Shown: positions 22,616-31,148, numbered from the stretch's first letter. The stretch is 64,000 nucleotides of DNA from Streptomyces albicerus (GCF_008905045.1 NZ_VWMY01000015.1:46713-110712), one strand, 5' to 3'. Made by a program: numbers and translations. The notes: a model not told the origin generated them from the sequence alone.

Positions 22616-22772
22616 CCGACCTCGTTTCCTCATACCGTCACGGTGGGACCAGTCTCACTCACCGGACGGGAGTTTCTATCCCTCGTCCGGATCGTGAGAT
22701 GTCTATTTCATTTGTACGCGGGCGGAAGACAGGAGATCTTCCGCCCGTCTCGGGATGGCGCCTTCGGTTCTC

Positions 22773-24164
22773 TCAGCCGACGTCGAGACGCAGGAGGTCC
22801 TCCTCCGTCTCCCGTCGGACGATCACCCGCGCCTCGCCCTCGCGGACCGCGACGACCGGCGGACGCAGGGCGTGGTTGTAGTTGCTGGCCATCGAGCGGC
22901 AGTACGCGCCGGTGGCCGGGACCGCGATGAGGTCACCCGGCGCGAGGTCGGAGGGCAGGAAGGCGTCCTTCACGACGATGTCGCCACTCTCGCAGTGCTT
23001 GCCGACGACGCGTACGAGCATGGGCTGGGCGTCACTCGTACGGGAGACGAGGGCGACGCTGTACTCGGCGTCGTACAGCGCGGTACGGATGTTGTCGGAC
23101 ATGCCGCCGTCGACGGAGACGTACGTACGCAGTCCGTCGAGGGGCTTGATGGTGCCGACCTCGTAGAGGGTGAAGGCGGTCGGGCCGACGATGGCGCGGC
23201 CGGGCTCGACGGAGATGCGCGGCATGCGCAGCTTGGCGGACTCGCACTCGCGCTGCACGATCTCGGTGAGCGCCTTGGCGATCTCGTGGGGCTCTCGCGG
23301 GTCGTCGTCGCTGGTGTAGGCGATGCCGAGACCGCCGCCGAGGTCGATCTCGGGAAGCTCGACGCCGTGCTCGTCGCGGATGTCCTTGAGCAGCCCGACG
23401 ACCCGGTGCGCGGCGACCTCGAAGCCGGACGTGTCGAAGATCTGCGACCCGATGTGGCTGTGGATGCCGATGAGTTCGAGCCCCTCGAGCTGGAGGGCAC
23501 GCCGTACGGCCTCGGCGGCCTGCCCCCCGGCGAGCGGAATCCCGAACTTCTGGTCCTCGTGCGCGGTGGCGATGAACTCGTGCGTGTGGGCCTCGACGCC
23601 GACGGTGACGCGAATCTGCACACGCTGCCGCTTACCGAGACTCTGCGCGATGTGCGCGACACGCACGATCTCCTGGAAGGAGTCAAGAACGATCCGCCCG
23701 ACGCCGGCCTCGATGGCCCGCTGGATCTCTCCCGTCGACTTGTTGTTGCCGTGGAAGGCGATGCGGTCGGCGGGCATGCCGGCGGAGAGGGCGGTGCTGA
23801 GCTCGCCGCCGGAGCAGACGTCGAGGTTGAGCCCTTCTTCGTGCAGCCAGCGCACGATGGCGCGCGACAGGAACGCCTTGCCGGCGTAGAAGACATCGGC
23901 GTCGTGACCGAAGGCGGTACGCCAAGCACGCGCCCGGGCCCGGAAGTCGGTCTCGTCGACGAAGTAGGCGGGGGTGCCGAACTCCTCGGCGAGCGTCGTC
24001 ACGTCGATCCCGCCGACGCTGACCTCGCCCGTGTCCGTACGCGTGACGGTCTGGGCCCAGACCTTCGGGTCGAGGGCGTTGAGGTCGGCGGGCGGGGCGG
24101 TGTAGTGGCCCTCGGGCAGGACATCGGCGTGACGGGGCCCGGCGGGGTGTGCGGAACGGCTCAT
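22773..24164 (-). CDS. lysA: Diaminopimelate decarboxylase
   Basis: Last step of lysine synthesis from meso-DAP. The 463-residue PLP enzyme of the alanine-racemase fold has its lysine at K96 in VFYAGKAFLSR, the glycine-rich DLGGGLGIAYT loop, the EPGRAIVG motif and the C-terminal GAYCRSMASNYN motif. It is 16 bp after nrtL and probably shares its transcript. Confidence 0.95.
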   Translation of the reverse strand: MSRSAHPAGPRHADVLPEGHYTAPPADLNALDPKVWAQTVTRTDTGEVSVGGIDVTTLAEEFGTPAYFVDETDFRARARAWRTAFGHDADVFYAGKAFLSRAIVRWLHEEGLNLDVCSGGELSTALSAGMPADRIAFHGNNKSTGEIQRAIEAGVGRIVLDSFQEIVRVAHIAQSLGKRQRVQIRVTVGVEAHTHEFIATAHEDQKFGIPLAGGQAAEAVRRALQLEGLELIGIHSHIGSQIFDTSGFEVAAHRVVGLLKDIRDEHGVELPEIDLGGGLGIAYTSDDDPREPHEIAKALTEIVQRECESAKLRMPRISVEPGRAIVGPTAFTLYEVGTIKPLDGLRTYVSVDGGMSDNIRTALYDAEYSVALVSRTSDAQPMLVRVVGKHCESGDIVVKDAFLPSDLAPGDLIAVPATGAYCRSMASNYNHALRPPVVAVREGEARVIVRRETEEDLLRLDVG

Positions 24165-24180
24165 GTCTGTATGGGCTTTC

Positions 24181-25359
24181 TCAGAGATGTTCGGGTGCGT
24201 CGATGCCGAGCAGGGTCAGGCCGCCGGCCAGCACCGTCCCGGCGGCTTCGGCGAGCGCGAGCCGGGCGCGGTGGGCGGCCGAGGGTTTCTCGTCGCCCAG
24301 CGGAAGCACGGTGTGCTGGAAGGCGAGCATCGCGTCGGCGGTGGTGACGAGATGCCGGGCGAGACGGTCGGGCCCGCGGTGCCGGGCCGCGGCGGCGAGG
24401 GCGTGCGGGTACGCGGCGAGGGCGTCGAGGACGCCGTGTGCGCTGCCGGCGGCGCGCGATGCGTCCCCGTCTGCGTCTACGTCTTCTACCTCTATGCCTT
24501 CTACTTCTACGTCTTCTACTTCTACGTCGCCGGGGGTGCTGGTGAAGCCGAGGGCGGCGGCGTTGCGGGTGAGCGCCCGGGTGCGGGCGTGGGCGTAACG
24601 GACCCGGAAGAGGGGGTTGGTCTCGCGCTGGACGAGGTGGTCCGCGGTGATGCGGGGGTGGTCGTGGGGCGCGGGGTGAAGGAGGGCCCAGCGGGCGGCG
24701 TCGCGGCCGAGGGGGGTGGGGTCTTCGGGGGCGGGGACGGGGCGGAGGTTGACGGTGAGGGGGGTGGGCGCGCTTGGCTTGCCGTGAGTGTCGAGGGGGG
24801 CGGCCGCGCCAGGCCTGCCGTGGGCGACGACGGTGACGCCGAGGGGTTCCGCCCACGCCGGATCGGGCTCGGCCTCGCAGGACGTACGGACCAGGGCGCC
24901 CTGGGAACGGAGGATCCGGGCGACGACTTGACCGGTGACGGCGGCGCGTACCTCGCACGGGTAGTGCAGCTGGACGAGCTCCCCGGTCGACTTGTCGCCA
25001 GCCCCGTACCCATACCCGTACCCGTACCCGTATTGCTCTCCCCGCCGCAGGATCTCCGCGACGAGGGCCTGCGCCCGTCCATCAAGGGTGATGTTGAGGA
25101 AGCCTGGGCCGGTGATCTCGACCTTGGTCACGCCCTCGGCGTCGGTGATGTGCGCCCGCAGGATCTCGGCGACCTCGCGCGAAGGACGGCCGGCGGGTCG
25201 GGCCAGCTGCAGGGCGACGTTGGTGGCGTAGTCGCCGCGACCGCCGGGGCCGGGGGGCGCGACCAGCGCGCGCTCGGGGACGGGCGCGGTGAGCTCGCCC
25301 GCGTCCACCGCACGGCGCACTGCGCGCAGGACGGTACGAGAGAGCTCGACGGGGGTCAC
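24181..25359 (-). CDS. nrtL: ArgS-related anticodon-binding protein NrtL
   Basis: A 392-residue relative of arginyl-tRNA synthetase. It has the ArgRS N-terminal additional domain (residues 1-85, DYATNVALQLARP and VEITGPGFLNITL) and a C-terminal DALR-type anticodon-binding domain (NPLFRVRYAHARTRAL to the end). It has no Rossmann catalytic core, no HIGH and no KMSKS, so it cannot charge tRNA. Two repeat-coded stretches stand out: (YG)n near 110-118, and Glu/Val/Asp repeats near 280-295. The family is conserved beside lysA in streptomycetes; its role is not known to me. The start is GTG 25359. Confidence 0.85.
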   Translation of the reverse strand: MTPVELSRTVLRAVRRAVDAGELTAPVPERALVAPPGPGGRGDYATNVALQLARPAGRPSREVAEILRAHITDAEGVTKVEITGPGFLNITLDGRAQALVAEILRRGEQYGYGYGYGYGAGDKSTGELVQLHYPCEVRAAVTGQVVARILRSQGALVRTSCEAEPDPAWAEPLGVTVVAHGRPGAAAPLDTHGKPSAPTPLTVNLRPVPAPEDPTPLGRDAARWALLHPAPHDHPRITADHLVQRETNPLFRVRYAHARTRALTRNAAALGFTSTPGDVEVEDVEVEGIEVEDVDADGDASRAAGSAHGVLDALAAYPHALAAAARHRGPDRLARHLVTTADAMLAFQHTVLPLGDEKPSAAHRARLALAEAAGTVLAGGLTLLGIDAPEHL

Positions 25360-25573
25360 GGGACAAGCGTAGGGGAGGAGGGGGGTGGGTAGGCGAACGG
25401 GTTTGGGGGAGGGACCGGGATGTGGACGGGGTGGGGGCGGGGGACGTCACGGAGCGCATGGCCGCCGGTCGTAATGGAACGCACGAGTGCCGGTCGTCAC
25501 GGAACGTACGAGTATCGAGCGTCATGGGAGGCGGGCGATCTGCCGGTCCTCACTCAGTTGCACTCAGTTGCAC

Positions 25574-26092
25574 TCAGCTGCCGGTGCGGCCGGCTCGCTC
25601 GGTCTCCCCTGTCCCGTAGACGCTCTCGGCACTCTCGAACGTCGTACTGGACGCATTGGCTGTCCCGGAGGCGCTGGATCCGCTGGACGCGCTGCCTGAA
25701 CCGGCGACCCCCGCCCCCCTCCGCTCCATCAACTGCCGTACGAGGCGGACCAGTTCGGCAGGTTCGAACGGCTTGGCCAGGAAGGCGTCCACGCCTACGT
25801 CGAGGCCGCTTTCGACCTCGTACTGCGTGCAGGCGCTCACGATGGCGAGCGGAAGGTTGCGAGTGCGCGGGTCGGCCCGGAGCCGGGCGGCGGTCCGCAA
25901 CCCGTCCAGCCGGGGCATCACGACATCCAGGGTGACGACATCGGGCCGAACCTGATGAATGACGTCCAGACACTCGACACCGTCGGCCGCGGTCACGACC
26001 TCGAAACCCTCCAGCTCGAGGTTGACCCTGATCAGTTGCCGGATGACCTTGTTGTCGTCCACAACAAGCACCCGACCCGACGCGCCTGGCAC
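25574..26092 (-). CDS. Single-domain response regulator with Ser-rich tail
   Basis: A CheY-like receiver of about 120 residues, followed by a ~45-residue Ser/Gly/Thr-rich tail (GSGSASSGSSASGTANASS). The acidic pair VVDDNK, the phospho-acceptor Asp in TLDVVMPRLDG, the Ser in AIVSA and the Lys in FLAKPFEPAEL are all present, so it should be phosphorylatable. It has no output domain. I place the start at GTG 26092 (PGASGRVLVVDD); an in-frame start at 26146 adds 18 residues. No kinase gene is nearby. Confidence 0.8.
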   Translation of the reverse strand: MPGASGRVLVVDDNKVIRQLIRVNLELEGFEVVTAADGVECLDVIHQVRPDVVTLDVVMPRLDGLRTAARLRADPRTRNLPLAIVSACTQYEVESGLDVGVDAFLAKPFEPAELVRLVRQLMERRGAGVAGSGSASSGSSASGTANASSTTFESAESVYGTGETERAGRTGS

Positions 26093-26290
26093 AACTCGAG
26101 AGTAGGTCGGCGCGTACGGCCGCGTCCGGCTTTTCCCCACTTCCACCCCGCTCGGGCGATCCCTGACCCACCCGTCCCCAAGATCCGAACGACCCCCGGC
26201 ACCTCCTCTCCCACCCCCAAAACCGGTTCATGACGACCCCGAAAGAGCTGGTAGGGTTCTACCCGTCGCCGCGAACACCGCGCCCGACAC

Positions 26291-26362
26291 GCCCCCGTAG
26301 CTCAGGGGATAGAGCAACGGCCTCCGGAGCCGTGTGCGCAGGTTCGAATCCTGCCGGGGGCA
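26291..26362 (+). tRNA. tRNA-Arg(CCG)
   Basis: A complete 72-nt cloverleaf: acceptor GCCCCCG pairs with CGGGGGC, the D-arm GCTCAGGGGATAGAGC and T-arm CAGGTTCGAATCCTG are standard, and the anticodon loop CTCCGGA gives anticodon CCG (reads CGG). The discriminator is A, with no encoded CCA. Its 3' end is the integration site of the element that follows. Confidence 0.96.
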
Positions 26363-26472
26363 CCCTGTATGAGGTGCCCAGAGACCCCGCCATCAGCGCT
26401 TTAGCTGAAGACGGGGTCTTGGCGTATGTGTAGTCGCATGCCGCCGAAAGTAGCCCCATGACAGTGATCACG
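26353..26472 (+). repeat. Left attachment-site repeat (attL)
   Basis: It begins in the T-stem 3' side of tRNA-Arg. The first 27 bp (26353-26379) are identical to 48130-48156. The following ~90 bp remain similar with scattered differences, including a shared hairpin and the GGCGTATGTGTAGTCG segment. The similarity fades after about 26472. Confidence 0.85.
26382..26419 (+). terminator. tRNA-Arg terminator inside attL
   Basis: AGACCCCG (26382-26389) pairs with CGGGGTCT (26412-26419), and an inner stem TCAGC/GCTGA sits within. It is 20 bp after the tRNA and followed by TTGG. The right-hand repeat keeps the shape with a mismatch (CGGcGTCT). Confidence 0.6.
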
Positions 26473-26725
26473 TTGTAATAGCGTGTTGATCTCGCAGGGC
26501 GTCACAGCACGTCACCGGCCGTTTTCGGGCCTGTTCAGCGTAGAGGGTCACCGACGAACTGCGCGGGTACTGGGTGACGAAAGGGCGGCGCGCGGACCCG
26601 AAGCACTCGACCGGCGCGGACAGCTTCGAGTCGTCCATCCGTACGGCGCAGCCGGAGGTGCGGCCGGCTCACCGAGATGGTCGGCTGGGCCTGACTCTGC
26701 AAACTTGCGCGCAAGGGAGCCCAGC
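26420..26725. other. Gap between tRNA terminator and first element gene
   Basis: Besides the end of the attL repeat, nothing clear is seen in these ~300 bp. AAGGGAG just before 26726 is the ribosome-binding site of the next gene. Confidence 0.4.
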
Positions 26726-27022
26726 GTGGCGATCATCGCGATCTTCGACCAACCCGGCATGACGCAGGCCCAGTACGAACAGGTTGCCAACAAGGTGAAC
26801 CGCGACCGTGGCCTGGTCAAGAGCCCTGCGGACTGGCCTGTACCAGGCCTCATCTCGCACACCTCTGCCCCCACTCCCAACGGCTGGTACGTCGCCGACG
26901 TCTGGGAGTCCGAGGAAGCGTTCCGACGGTTCAGTGAAGTCGTCCTGCCGCTCCTGCGGGAGGCCGGTGCTCCGGAGGTGGAGCCGAAGATCTACCCGGT
27001 CTTCAACCTGGTGACCCCGTAG
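26726..27022 (+). CDS. Small conserved protein, possible dimeric alpha-beta barrel
   Basis: A 98-residue product from GTG 26726, chosen for the AAGGGAG eight bases upstream. The pattern (AIIAIFDQPGMTQAQYEQV, a central PGLISHTSAPTPNGWYVADVW, then ESEEAFRRFSEVVLPLL) is that of small ferredoxin-like alpha-beta barrels related to monooxygenase/EthD-type domains. No catalytic residue is evident. It lies just inside the element and converges with the Rep-integrase gene. Confidence 0.65.
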   Translation: MAIIAIFDQPGMTQAQYEQVANKVNRDRGLVKSPADWPVPGLISHTSAPTPNGWYVADVWESEEAFRRFSEVVLPLLREAGAPEVEPKIYPVFNLVTP

Positions 27023-27115
27023 CCGTCGGCCTACTGGTACGCGACGTGCTGAGGCATGATCCGCAAAACCACAGGTCAACGAATTTCGTCGGCAGCCCCG
27101 TAGCCGTGCAGACAT

Positions 27116-27149
27116 GACGCAAGCCCTGGATCTCTCCAGGGCTTGCGTC
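27116..27149. terminator. Strong bidirectional hairpin between convergent genes
   Basis: GACGCAAGCCCTGGA (27116-27130) and TCCAGGGCTTGCGTC (27135-27149) form a perfect 15-bp stem with a four-base loop. It lies between the convergent 26726 gene and the Rep-integrase gene, so it likely ends both transcripts. Confidence 0.7.
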
Positions 27150-27172
27150 CATCGGTCCTACGGACCGTTTCA

Positions 27173-28591
27173 CTATTCGGTGTCGCCCTCCTCCCACAGG
27201 CCCTTCAAGATCCGGTCGTTCATCTCGTGCTCCTGGCCGTCGATGCATTTCGCGTAGATCTTGAGCAGCACGTCGACCGAGTGACCCGCGCCAGCGGCCA
27301 CGTCGAGTGCCGGAACTCCGGAGTTGAGCCACTGCGAGACGCCCGCGTGCCGGAGGTCGTACGGCCGGAAGGCGAGCACGGACGAGACCTGTTCCGGCAG
27401 GAGCGCCAGCTCTCGCGTCTGCTTCCACACCCGCGAGTACGACGACGCAGCTACGACGTTGCCTCGCTCACTGGCGAAGAGCCGGCCGTCCTTCACCGTG
27501 CCGAACTCCTTCAGGTGCTCCCGGAGCAGCCGTACCAGCGGCGGCGGTATCGGCACGATGCGCACGATCACAAGCTCCCGTGCCTGGTGGATCCGGCCGT
27601 CCACCGCACCGGCGGACTCGGCGCCCTTGGTCGCGTACTTGGCGACGTAGCCCGCCACAGCCGCCGAGGTCAGCCGCTCCCCCGCACCGAACGCCGCGAT
27701 GGGCCGGACGTCGACCTGTTCACCGAAGAACAGCACGCGCCGGCCGACGACGTCCGCGCCGCGAGCAACGAGGCGAACCCGGCCGACGGCCTCTCGTACC
27801 GCATCAGAGAGGAGGGCGGTTGTCGCCCAGCCGGGCGGGGGCGAGACCGGTCCGTCCGGTCCGTCGAGACGGATCACGGCATGGAAGTGGACCAGGCCCC
27901 GCCGCTGATACTCGGCCACCTTCGCGTACGACAGCCGAGCCACGTCCACGAATTCGGCACGCGAGAGATCAGCAAGCCGCGCGATCTCCCGGCGCAGCTC
28001 CAGACTGAACCGGTGCCAGAGCTGACCGGCATACGCCTGCCAGAGCACGGCCCCGGCGTAGTCGTAGCAGCGCGGGCACAGTGGCTCGCCGAGGCGGGGC
28101 TCATCCGCGGTATGCCGCTCATGACACCCGATCGGCACTCCGTGCGGGCAGCACTCCCCCGCCCGTCGGGGACGACAAGCCCGTACACGCCCGTCGTGTT
28201 CACGGAGAGTGTGGACCAGACCGAAGCCAGGAGCGGTGAGGGTGGCGAACACCCGAGGGTGCCCGCTCACCGACTCCGTGACGTTCTTGCCGCCGACCAG
28301 TCCGGCCCGGATCAGCTGATAGGTGTCGGCCCGGTAGATACGAGAACAGGTCGGGCAGACCGTCGCCCGCCGGTTGCCGCACGCCGTCAGTAGCCGACCG
28401 CCGTAGACATCCGACCCGTACGAGAACAGCGCCTCGCCCGTGGTCGTGTCGACGACGGTTGCCCCGCCGACCAGGTGAATCAGGTTGGTACAGCCGCCGA
28501 GGCGGACGATATTGCGCCGCCAGGCCGCGAACTCCGGCTCCGCCGCCCTGGTGACGAGGGCAGCAACGCTCTTCGGCAGAGGTTCGGTCAT
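27173..28591 (-). CDS. Chimeric rolling-circle Rep / tyrosine integrase C-terminal fusion
   Basis: A 472-residue open frame from ATG 28591. Residues 1 to ~340 match an AICE/plasmid replication initiator: zinc-like CPTCSRIYRADTYQ (79-92), FATLTAPGFG (115-124), CPRCYDYAGAVLWQAYAGQLW (172-192), the HUH motif HFH (235-237) and the Tyr motif AGYVAKYATKG (313-323). From ~345 the protein becomes a tyrosine recombinase: VPIPPPLVRLLREHL, GRLFASERGN, AFRPYDLRHAGVSQWL (Arg414), AGHS (His437) and nucleophile Tyr446 in KIYAKC. The Arg-I and beta-hairpin Lys region, the core-binding domain and any xis gene are missing. AICEs carry int-xis-rep in tandem, so one in-frame deletion would create this. Rep activity may survive; self-sufficient integrase activity is unlikely. 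Confidence 0.85.
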   Translation of the reverse strand: MTEPLPKSVAALVTRAAEPEFAAWRRNIVRLGGCTNLIHLVGGATVVDTTTGEALFSYGSDVYGGRLLTACGNRRATVCPTCSRIYRADTYQLIRAGLVGGKNVTESVSGHPRVFATLTAPGFGLVHTLREHDGRVRACRPRRAGECCPHGVPIGCHERHTADEPRLGEPLCPRCYDYAGAVLWQAYAGQLWHRFSLELRREIARLADLSRAEFVDVARLSYAKVAEYQRRGLVHFHAVIRLDGPDGPVSPPPGWATTALLSDAVREAVGRVRLVARGADVVGRRVLFFGEQVDVRPIAAFGAGERLTSAAVAGYVAKYATKGAESAGAVDGRIHQARELVIVRIVPIPPPLVRLLREHLKEFGTVKDGRLFASERGNVVAASSYSRVWKQTRELALLPEQVSSVLAFRPYDLRHAGVSQWLNSGVPALDVAAGAGHSVDVLLKIYAKCIDGQEHEMNDRILKGLWEEGDTE

Positions 28592-28845
28592 CGCCGACCA
28601 CCGCCCCCGAACGCCTGCCACATCACGGCGGTGATCCCCTCCGGTCGGGTCTTGGCGCTGAACCGGAGCGTCGGATCGGTGAGCCAGACTGCGGCGGCAT
28701 GCGCCGGACACAGATGCCGCTCGTAGCCGTCGAGCCCGACGAGGACGACCTGTTCGCGTCCTACGCAGGCCGACCGTTCGGAATCGGTGCCCCTCAGTTC
28801 ACAGTCCGGCTGAGGGGATTTGCGCGAACGATGCGCGGTGGACAA
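28588..28845 (-). CDS. Small AICE-type hypothetical protein upstream of rep
   Basis: An 85-residue product ending with MWQAFGGGGRR, whose stop overlaps the rep start (ATG at 28591). I chose TTG 28845 because AAAGGAG sits nine bases before it; ATG 28872 would add nine residues. It contains CELRG, VGREQVVLVGLDGYERHLCPAHAAAVWL, which suggests a small Cys/His metal site. Similar short genes precede rep in this element class. Function unknown. Confidence 0.6.
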   Translation of the reverse strand: MSTAHRSRKSPQPDCELRGTDSERSACVGREQVVLVGLDGYERHLCPAHAAAVWLTDPTLRFSAKTRPEGITAVMWQAFGGGGRR

Positions 28846-28949
28846 AGTGTGAGTGCTCCTTTCACTGCTCATGTGGCGGATGGAGTGGGTTCCTGACGGG
28901 GTCGGGTTTGGCGACTTCGCGCCCCGTCGGGAGCCCGTCTTACGGGCGA

Positions 28950-29241
28950 TCACTGCCGCTCCTCGGGCGGTATCGCGATCACGCTGTACGCGATCGGTCC
29001 GAAGCAGCGGCGTGCGTCGTAGTAGCCCTCGCCGATGTCCTCCACGGGGACGCCGAGCGGCGTGGCGACACGCTCCGCGCCCTCCCTGCGAGCGGCAGGG
29101 TCGGAGGGCGTCGACGAAGATGCCGAACGACGCGTTGCGCGGTACGAGGACATCGGGGTTGGCGGAGAGGAAATCCACCAGCTCGCGGAGGCCGGCGATG
29201 AACGCGGCACGGTCACCGGAACGGATGACATACGCGGGCAT
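28950..29241 (-). pseudogene. Frameshifted small AICE protein
   Basis: The frame from ATG 29241 (MPAYVIRSGDRAAFIAGLRE to FGIFVDA) continues sensibly only after a frame change near 29105-29115, in a C-rich spot. The rest (SDPAARREGAERVATPLGVP, VEDIGEGYYDARRCFG and SVIAIPPEERQ) is in the next frame. Joined, it makes one ~95-residue protein with alternating strands and helices. Either a real one-base insertion or a sequencing error explains it. Function unknown. Confidence 0.6.
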
Positions 29242-29274
29242 GGCTCACCCCTTCCTTTCTTTGATCGGGTCGAT

Positions 29275-29469
29275 TCAGAAGCGGAGTTGGCCGAGGAAGC
29301 CGCTTACGCCGTCGAGGAACGCCTGAACCACCGGCGCGGCCACTGTCGTTGAGAGCAGGAAGCCGAAAGCTCCGCAGAGCAGCACGTCGGGCAAGCGCAG
29401 GTAGCGGATGCGCAACAGGAACCAGATCAGGAGGCCGAGCAACAGCACGGCCGACATGGACACCAGCAC
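29275..29469 (-). CDS. Small membrane protein of transfer region
   Basis: A 64-residue product with two hydrophobic helices (SAVLLLGLLIWFLLRI and LLCGAFGFLLSTTVAAPVVQAFL). It starts at GTG 29469 with AGGGGG upstream (ATG 29457 is possible) and is 12 bp after traSA. Its size, topology and place fit the small spread (Spd-type) proteins of Streptomyces plasmids and AICEs. Confidence 0.6.
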   Translation of the reverse strand: MLVSMSAVLLLGLLIWFLLRIRYLRLPDVLLCGAFGFLLSTTVAAPVVQAFLDGVSGFLGQLRF

Positions 29470-29481
29470 GGCGGCCCCCTC

Positions 29482-30801
29482 TCACTTCGCTTCGGCGAGC
29501 AGTTCGGGCAGGACCGGGGTCAGGTGCGCGTACTCGGCCGCGATGGCTTCCGCGTCGGCCTCGGTGACCAGGTGAGAGCGAGCGCGTTCCCAGCCGTCAC
29601 CGGAGGCCAAGACCGCAGTACCGGCCTGTTCCGGTGTGATGGCTTGCGCCGCCTTGAGTGCATCGGGGTTGAGGTCTCCGAGCGCCATCTCTGCCGTACC
29701 GGGGTCGGCCACCCGGTGGCACACTCGCCCACCGAGTTGGGCCCGCAGAGCCGTGACTCCCGGCCCCAGATCGGAGCCGACCCGCTGGCCGGCCACAACG
29801 AGGAACACCCCGAGCGCCGCGCCGAGTTGAGCCAACCGGATCAGCGCCGTACCTGCCGCCTGCGCTTCGTCCTTCTCATTCCGGCTCGCGACGAGGAACA
29901 GTTCCGCGATCTCATCAACGATCACGACTACGGGGACCGGACGTTCCTTCTCGGGAAGGCCCCAGATGTTGCGTACGCGAGCCGCCCGACAGACGGTCAT
30001 GCGGTCGAGCGTCAGGTCTACGAGCGCCGCCAGGAGCTTGACCGCCTGTTCACGGTTAGTCGCCAGCGCGGACAACCGGGGCTCGTAGAGCGACAGTTCC
30101 ATGCCGCCCTTGCAGTCGATCCCGACCAGCGCGACCGATTGCGGAGCCAGGCCCGCCACGAGCGCGTTGATCAGCGTCGACTTGCCGGAGCGAGTGGCAC
30201 CGACGATCAGCCAGTGCGGCACACGGCGCAGGTCGACCACCCATGCGGCACCGGTCTCCAGCGCACCCACCGCGACCCGGAGCAGATGGCCGGGCCCGCG
30301 TTGCTTCGGCACCCGAGGAGCCTCCAACGGATCCGCCACCGAAGCAGCGATCCGCACGGTTCCCGGCTTCCAGGAGGTCACCCGCACCGCGTGGACCTGC
30401 CAGTCCTCCGCCATGGCGGGCGCCGCCTTGACGAAGTCCTCCGGCACTTGCCCCGGCAACAGCCGGACCAATAACCAGAATCCGCCGACGGTCGGTCGTA
30501 TGAGCCCTCGCCGAGGGACGCGCGGCTGAGGAGGGGGTGCCCCGTTGCCGACGAGCCCGGACACTACGGTCAGCGCCGGTCGACGACTCACGGCGAGCCC
30601 GCACCCGGCCATCAATGCCCGCCAGGTGTACGTCACCCGGAAGGCCACGGCCGGGAAGCCGAGTAACAGCCACCAGGCCACGGGGTAGTGGCGGCGCAGG
30701 GCCGGGCCCGCGATAAGCAGGCCCGACACCAGCACTGTGGCCACCAACAGAACCCAACTCGGCCAGGTCGCCCCAGCCGAAGAGGTGGAGGCCAGGATCA
30801 T
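29482..30801 (-). CDS. traSA: TraSA/TraB-type FtsK-SpoIIIE DNA translocase
   Basis: Motor for double-stranded DNA transfer between hyphae. The 439-residue protein has N-terminal hydrophobic helices (14-32, 42-58), then an FtsK motor with Walker A GATRSGKS (201-208) and Walker B VVVIVDEIAEL (Asp296). The ATG at 30801 shares its A with the stop of the preceding gene (TGATG), so the two are coupled. The promoter upstream is flanked by repressor-like palindromes. In pSAM2 and relatives this single protein is sufficient as the transfer motor. Confidence 0.9.
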   Translation of the reverse strand: MILASTSSAGATWPSWVLLVATVLVSGLLIAGPALRRHYPVAWWLLLGFPAVAFRVTYTWRALMAGCGLAVSRRPALTVVSGLVGNGAPPPQPRVPRRGLIRPTVGGFWLLVRLLPGQVPEDFVKAAPAMAEDWQVHAVRVTSWKPGTVRIAASVADPLEAPRVPKQRGPGHLLRVAVGALETGAAWVVDLRRVPHWLIVGATRSGKSTLINALVAGLAPQSVALVGIDCKGGMELSLYEPRLSALATNREQAVKLLAALVDLTLDRMTVCRAARVRNIWGLPEKERPVPVVVIVDEIAELFLVASRNEKDEAQAAGTALIRLAQLGAALGVFLVVAGQRVGSDLGPGVTALRAQLGGRVCHRVADPGTAEMALGDLNPDALKAAQAITPEQAGTAVLASGDGWERARSHLVTEADAEAIAAEYAHLTPVLPELLAEAK

Positions 30802-31148
30802 CACTGCCCGGCCCCCTTCCCAGCCGAAGCCGGAGCGTTCAGGGGCCGGATCTCCGCAGCACGGAAGGCGATCCCATGGCGCCCGTCGTTCTCCCACGGG
30901 GTGGCCATCAGGTCCCGCACGGCCACCGGCATACCGAGCTGCACGCCAGTCGGATCCCCGGCCACGCTCACGTTCACCACGTCCGCCGACGACCCTGCCA
31001 TCAGGCAGAGGCCGACTCGGTACATGGTCTTTCCGGTCTCACGGTCAACGCGGAGCTGACCGGTCTCACGATTGGCAACCCGCGGAGTCGGGGGTACGGC
31101 GCAGATGATCCCCGTGAACTTCGCGGTGTCGATCGGAAGGCTTGCCAC
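30801..31148 (-). CDS. SCO3933-family protein (transfer operon leader gene)
   Basis: A 115-residue product from GTG 31148 with GAGGAG upstream. It contains DTAKFTGIICAVPPTPRVAN, then VNVSVAGDPTGVQLGMPVAVRDLMATPWE, a pattern typical of the SCO3933-like proteins that sit before traSA in AICEs and are described as regulatory. It looks like a small beta-rich domain. It is the first gene of the tra operon and overlaps traSA by one base. Confidence 0.7.
   Translation of the reverse strand: MASLPIDTAKFTGIICAVPPTPRVANRETGQLRVDRETGKTMYRVGLCLMAGSSADVVNVSVAGDPTGVQLGMPVAVRDLMATPWENDGRHGIAFRAAEIRPLNAPASAGKGAGQ

Noticed and set aside
30801..30897. Longer TraSA start about 32 codons upstream
   Set aside because: The extension lies inside the preceding gene; the TGATG overlap at 30801 and the hydrophobic N-terminus support the shorter form.
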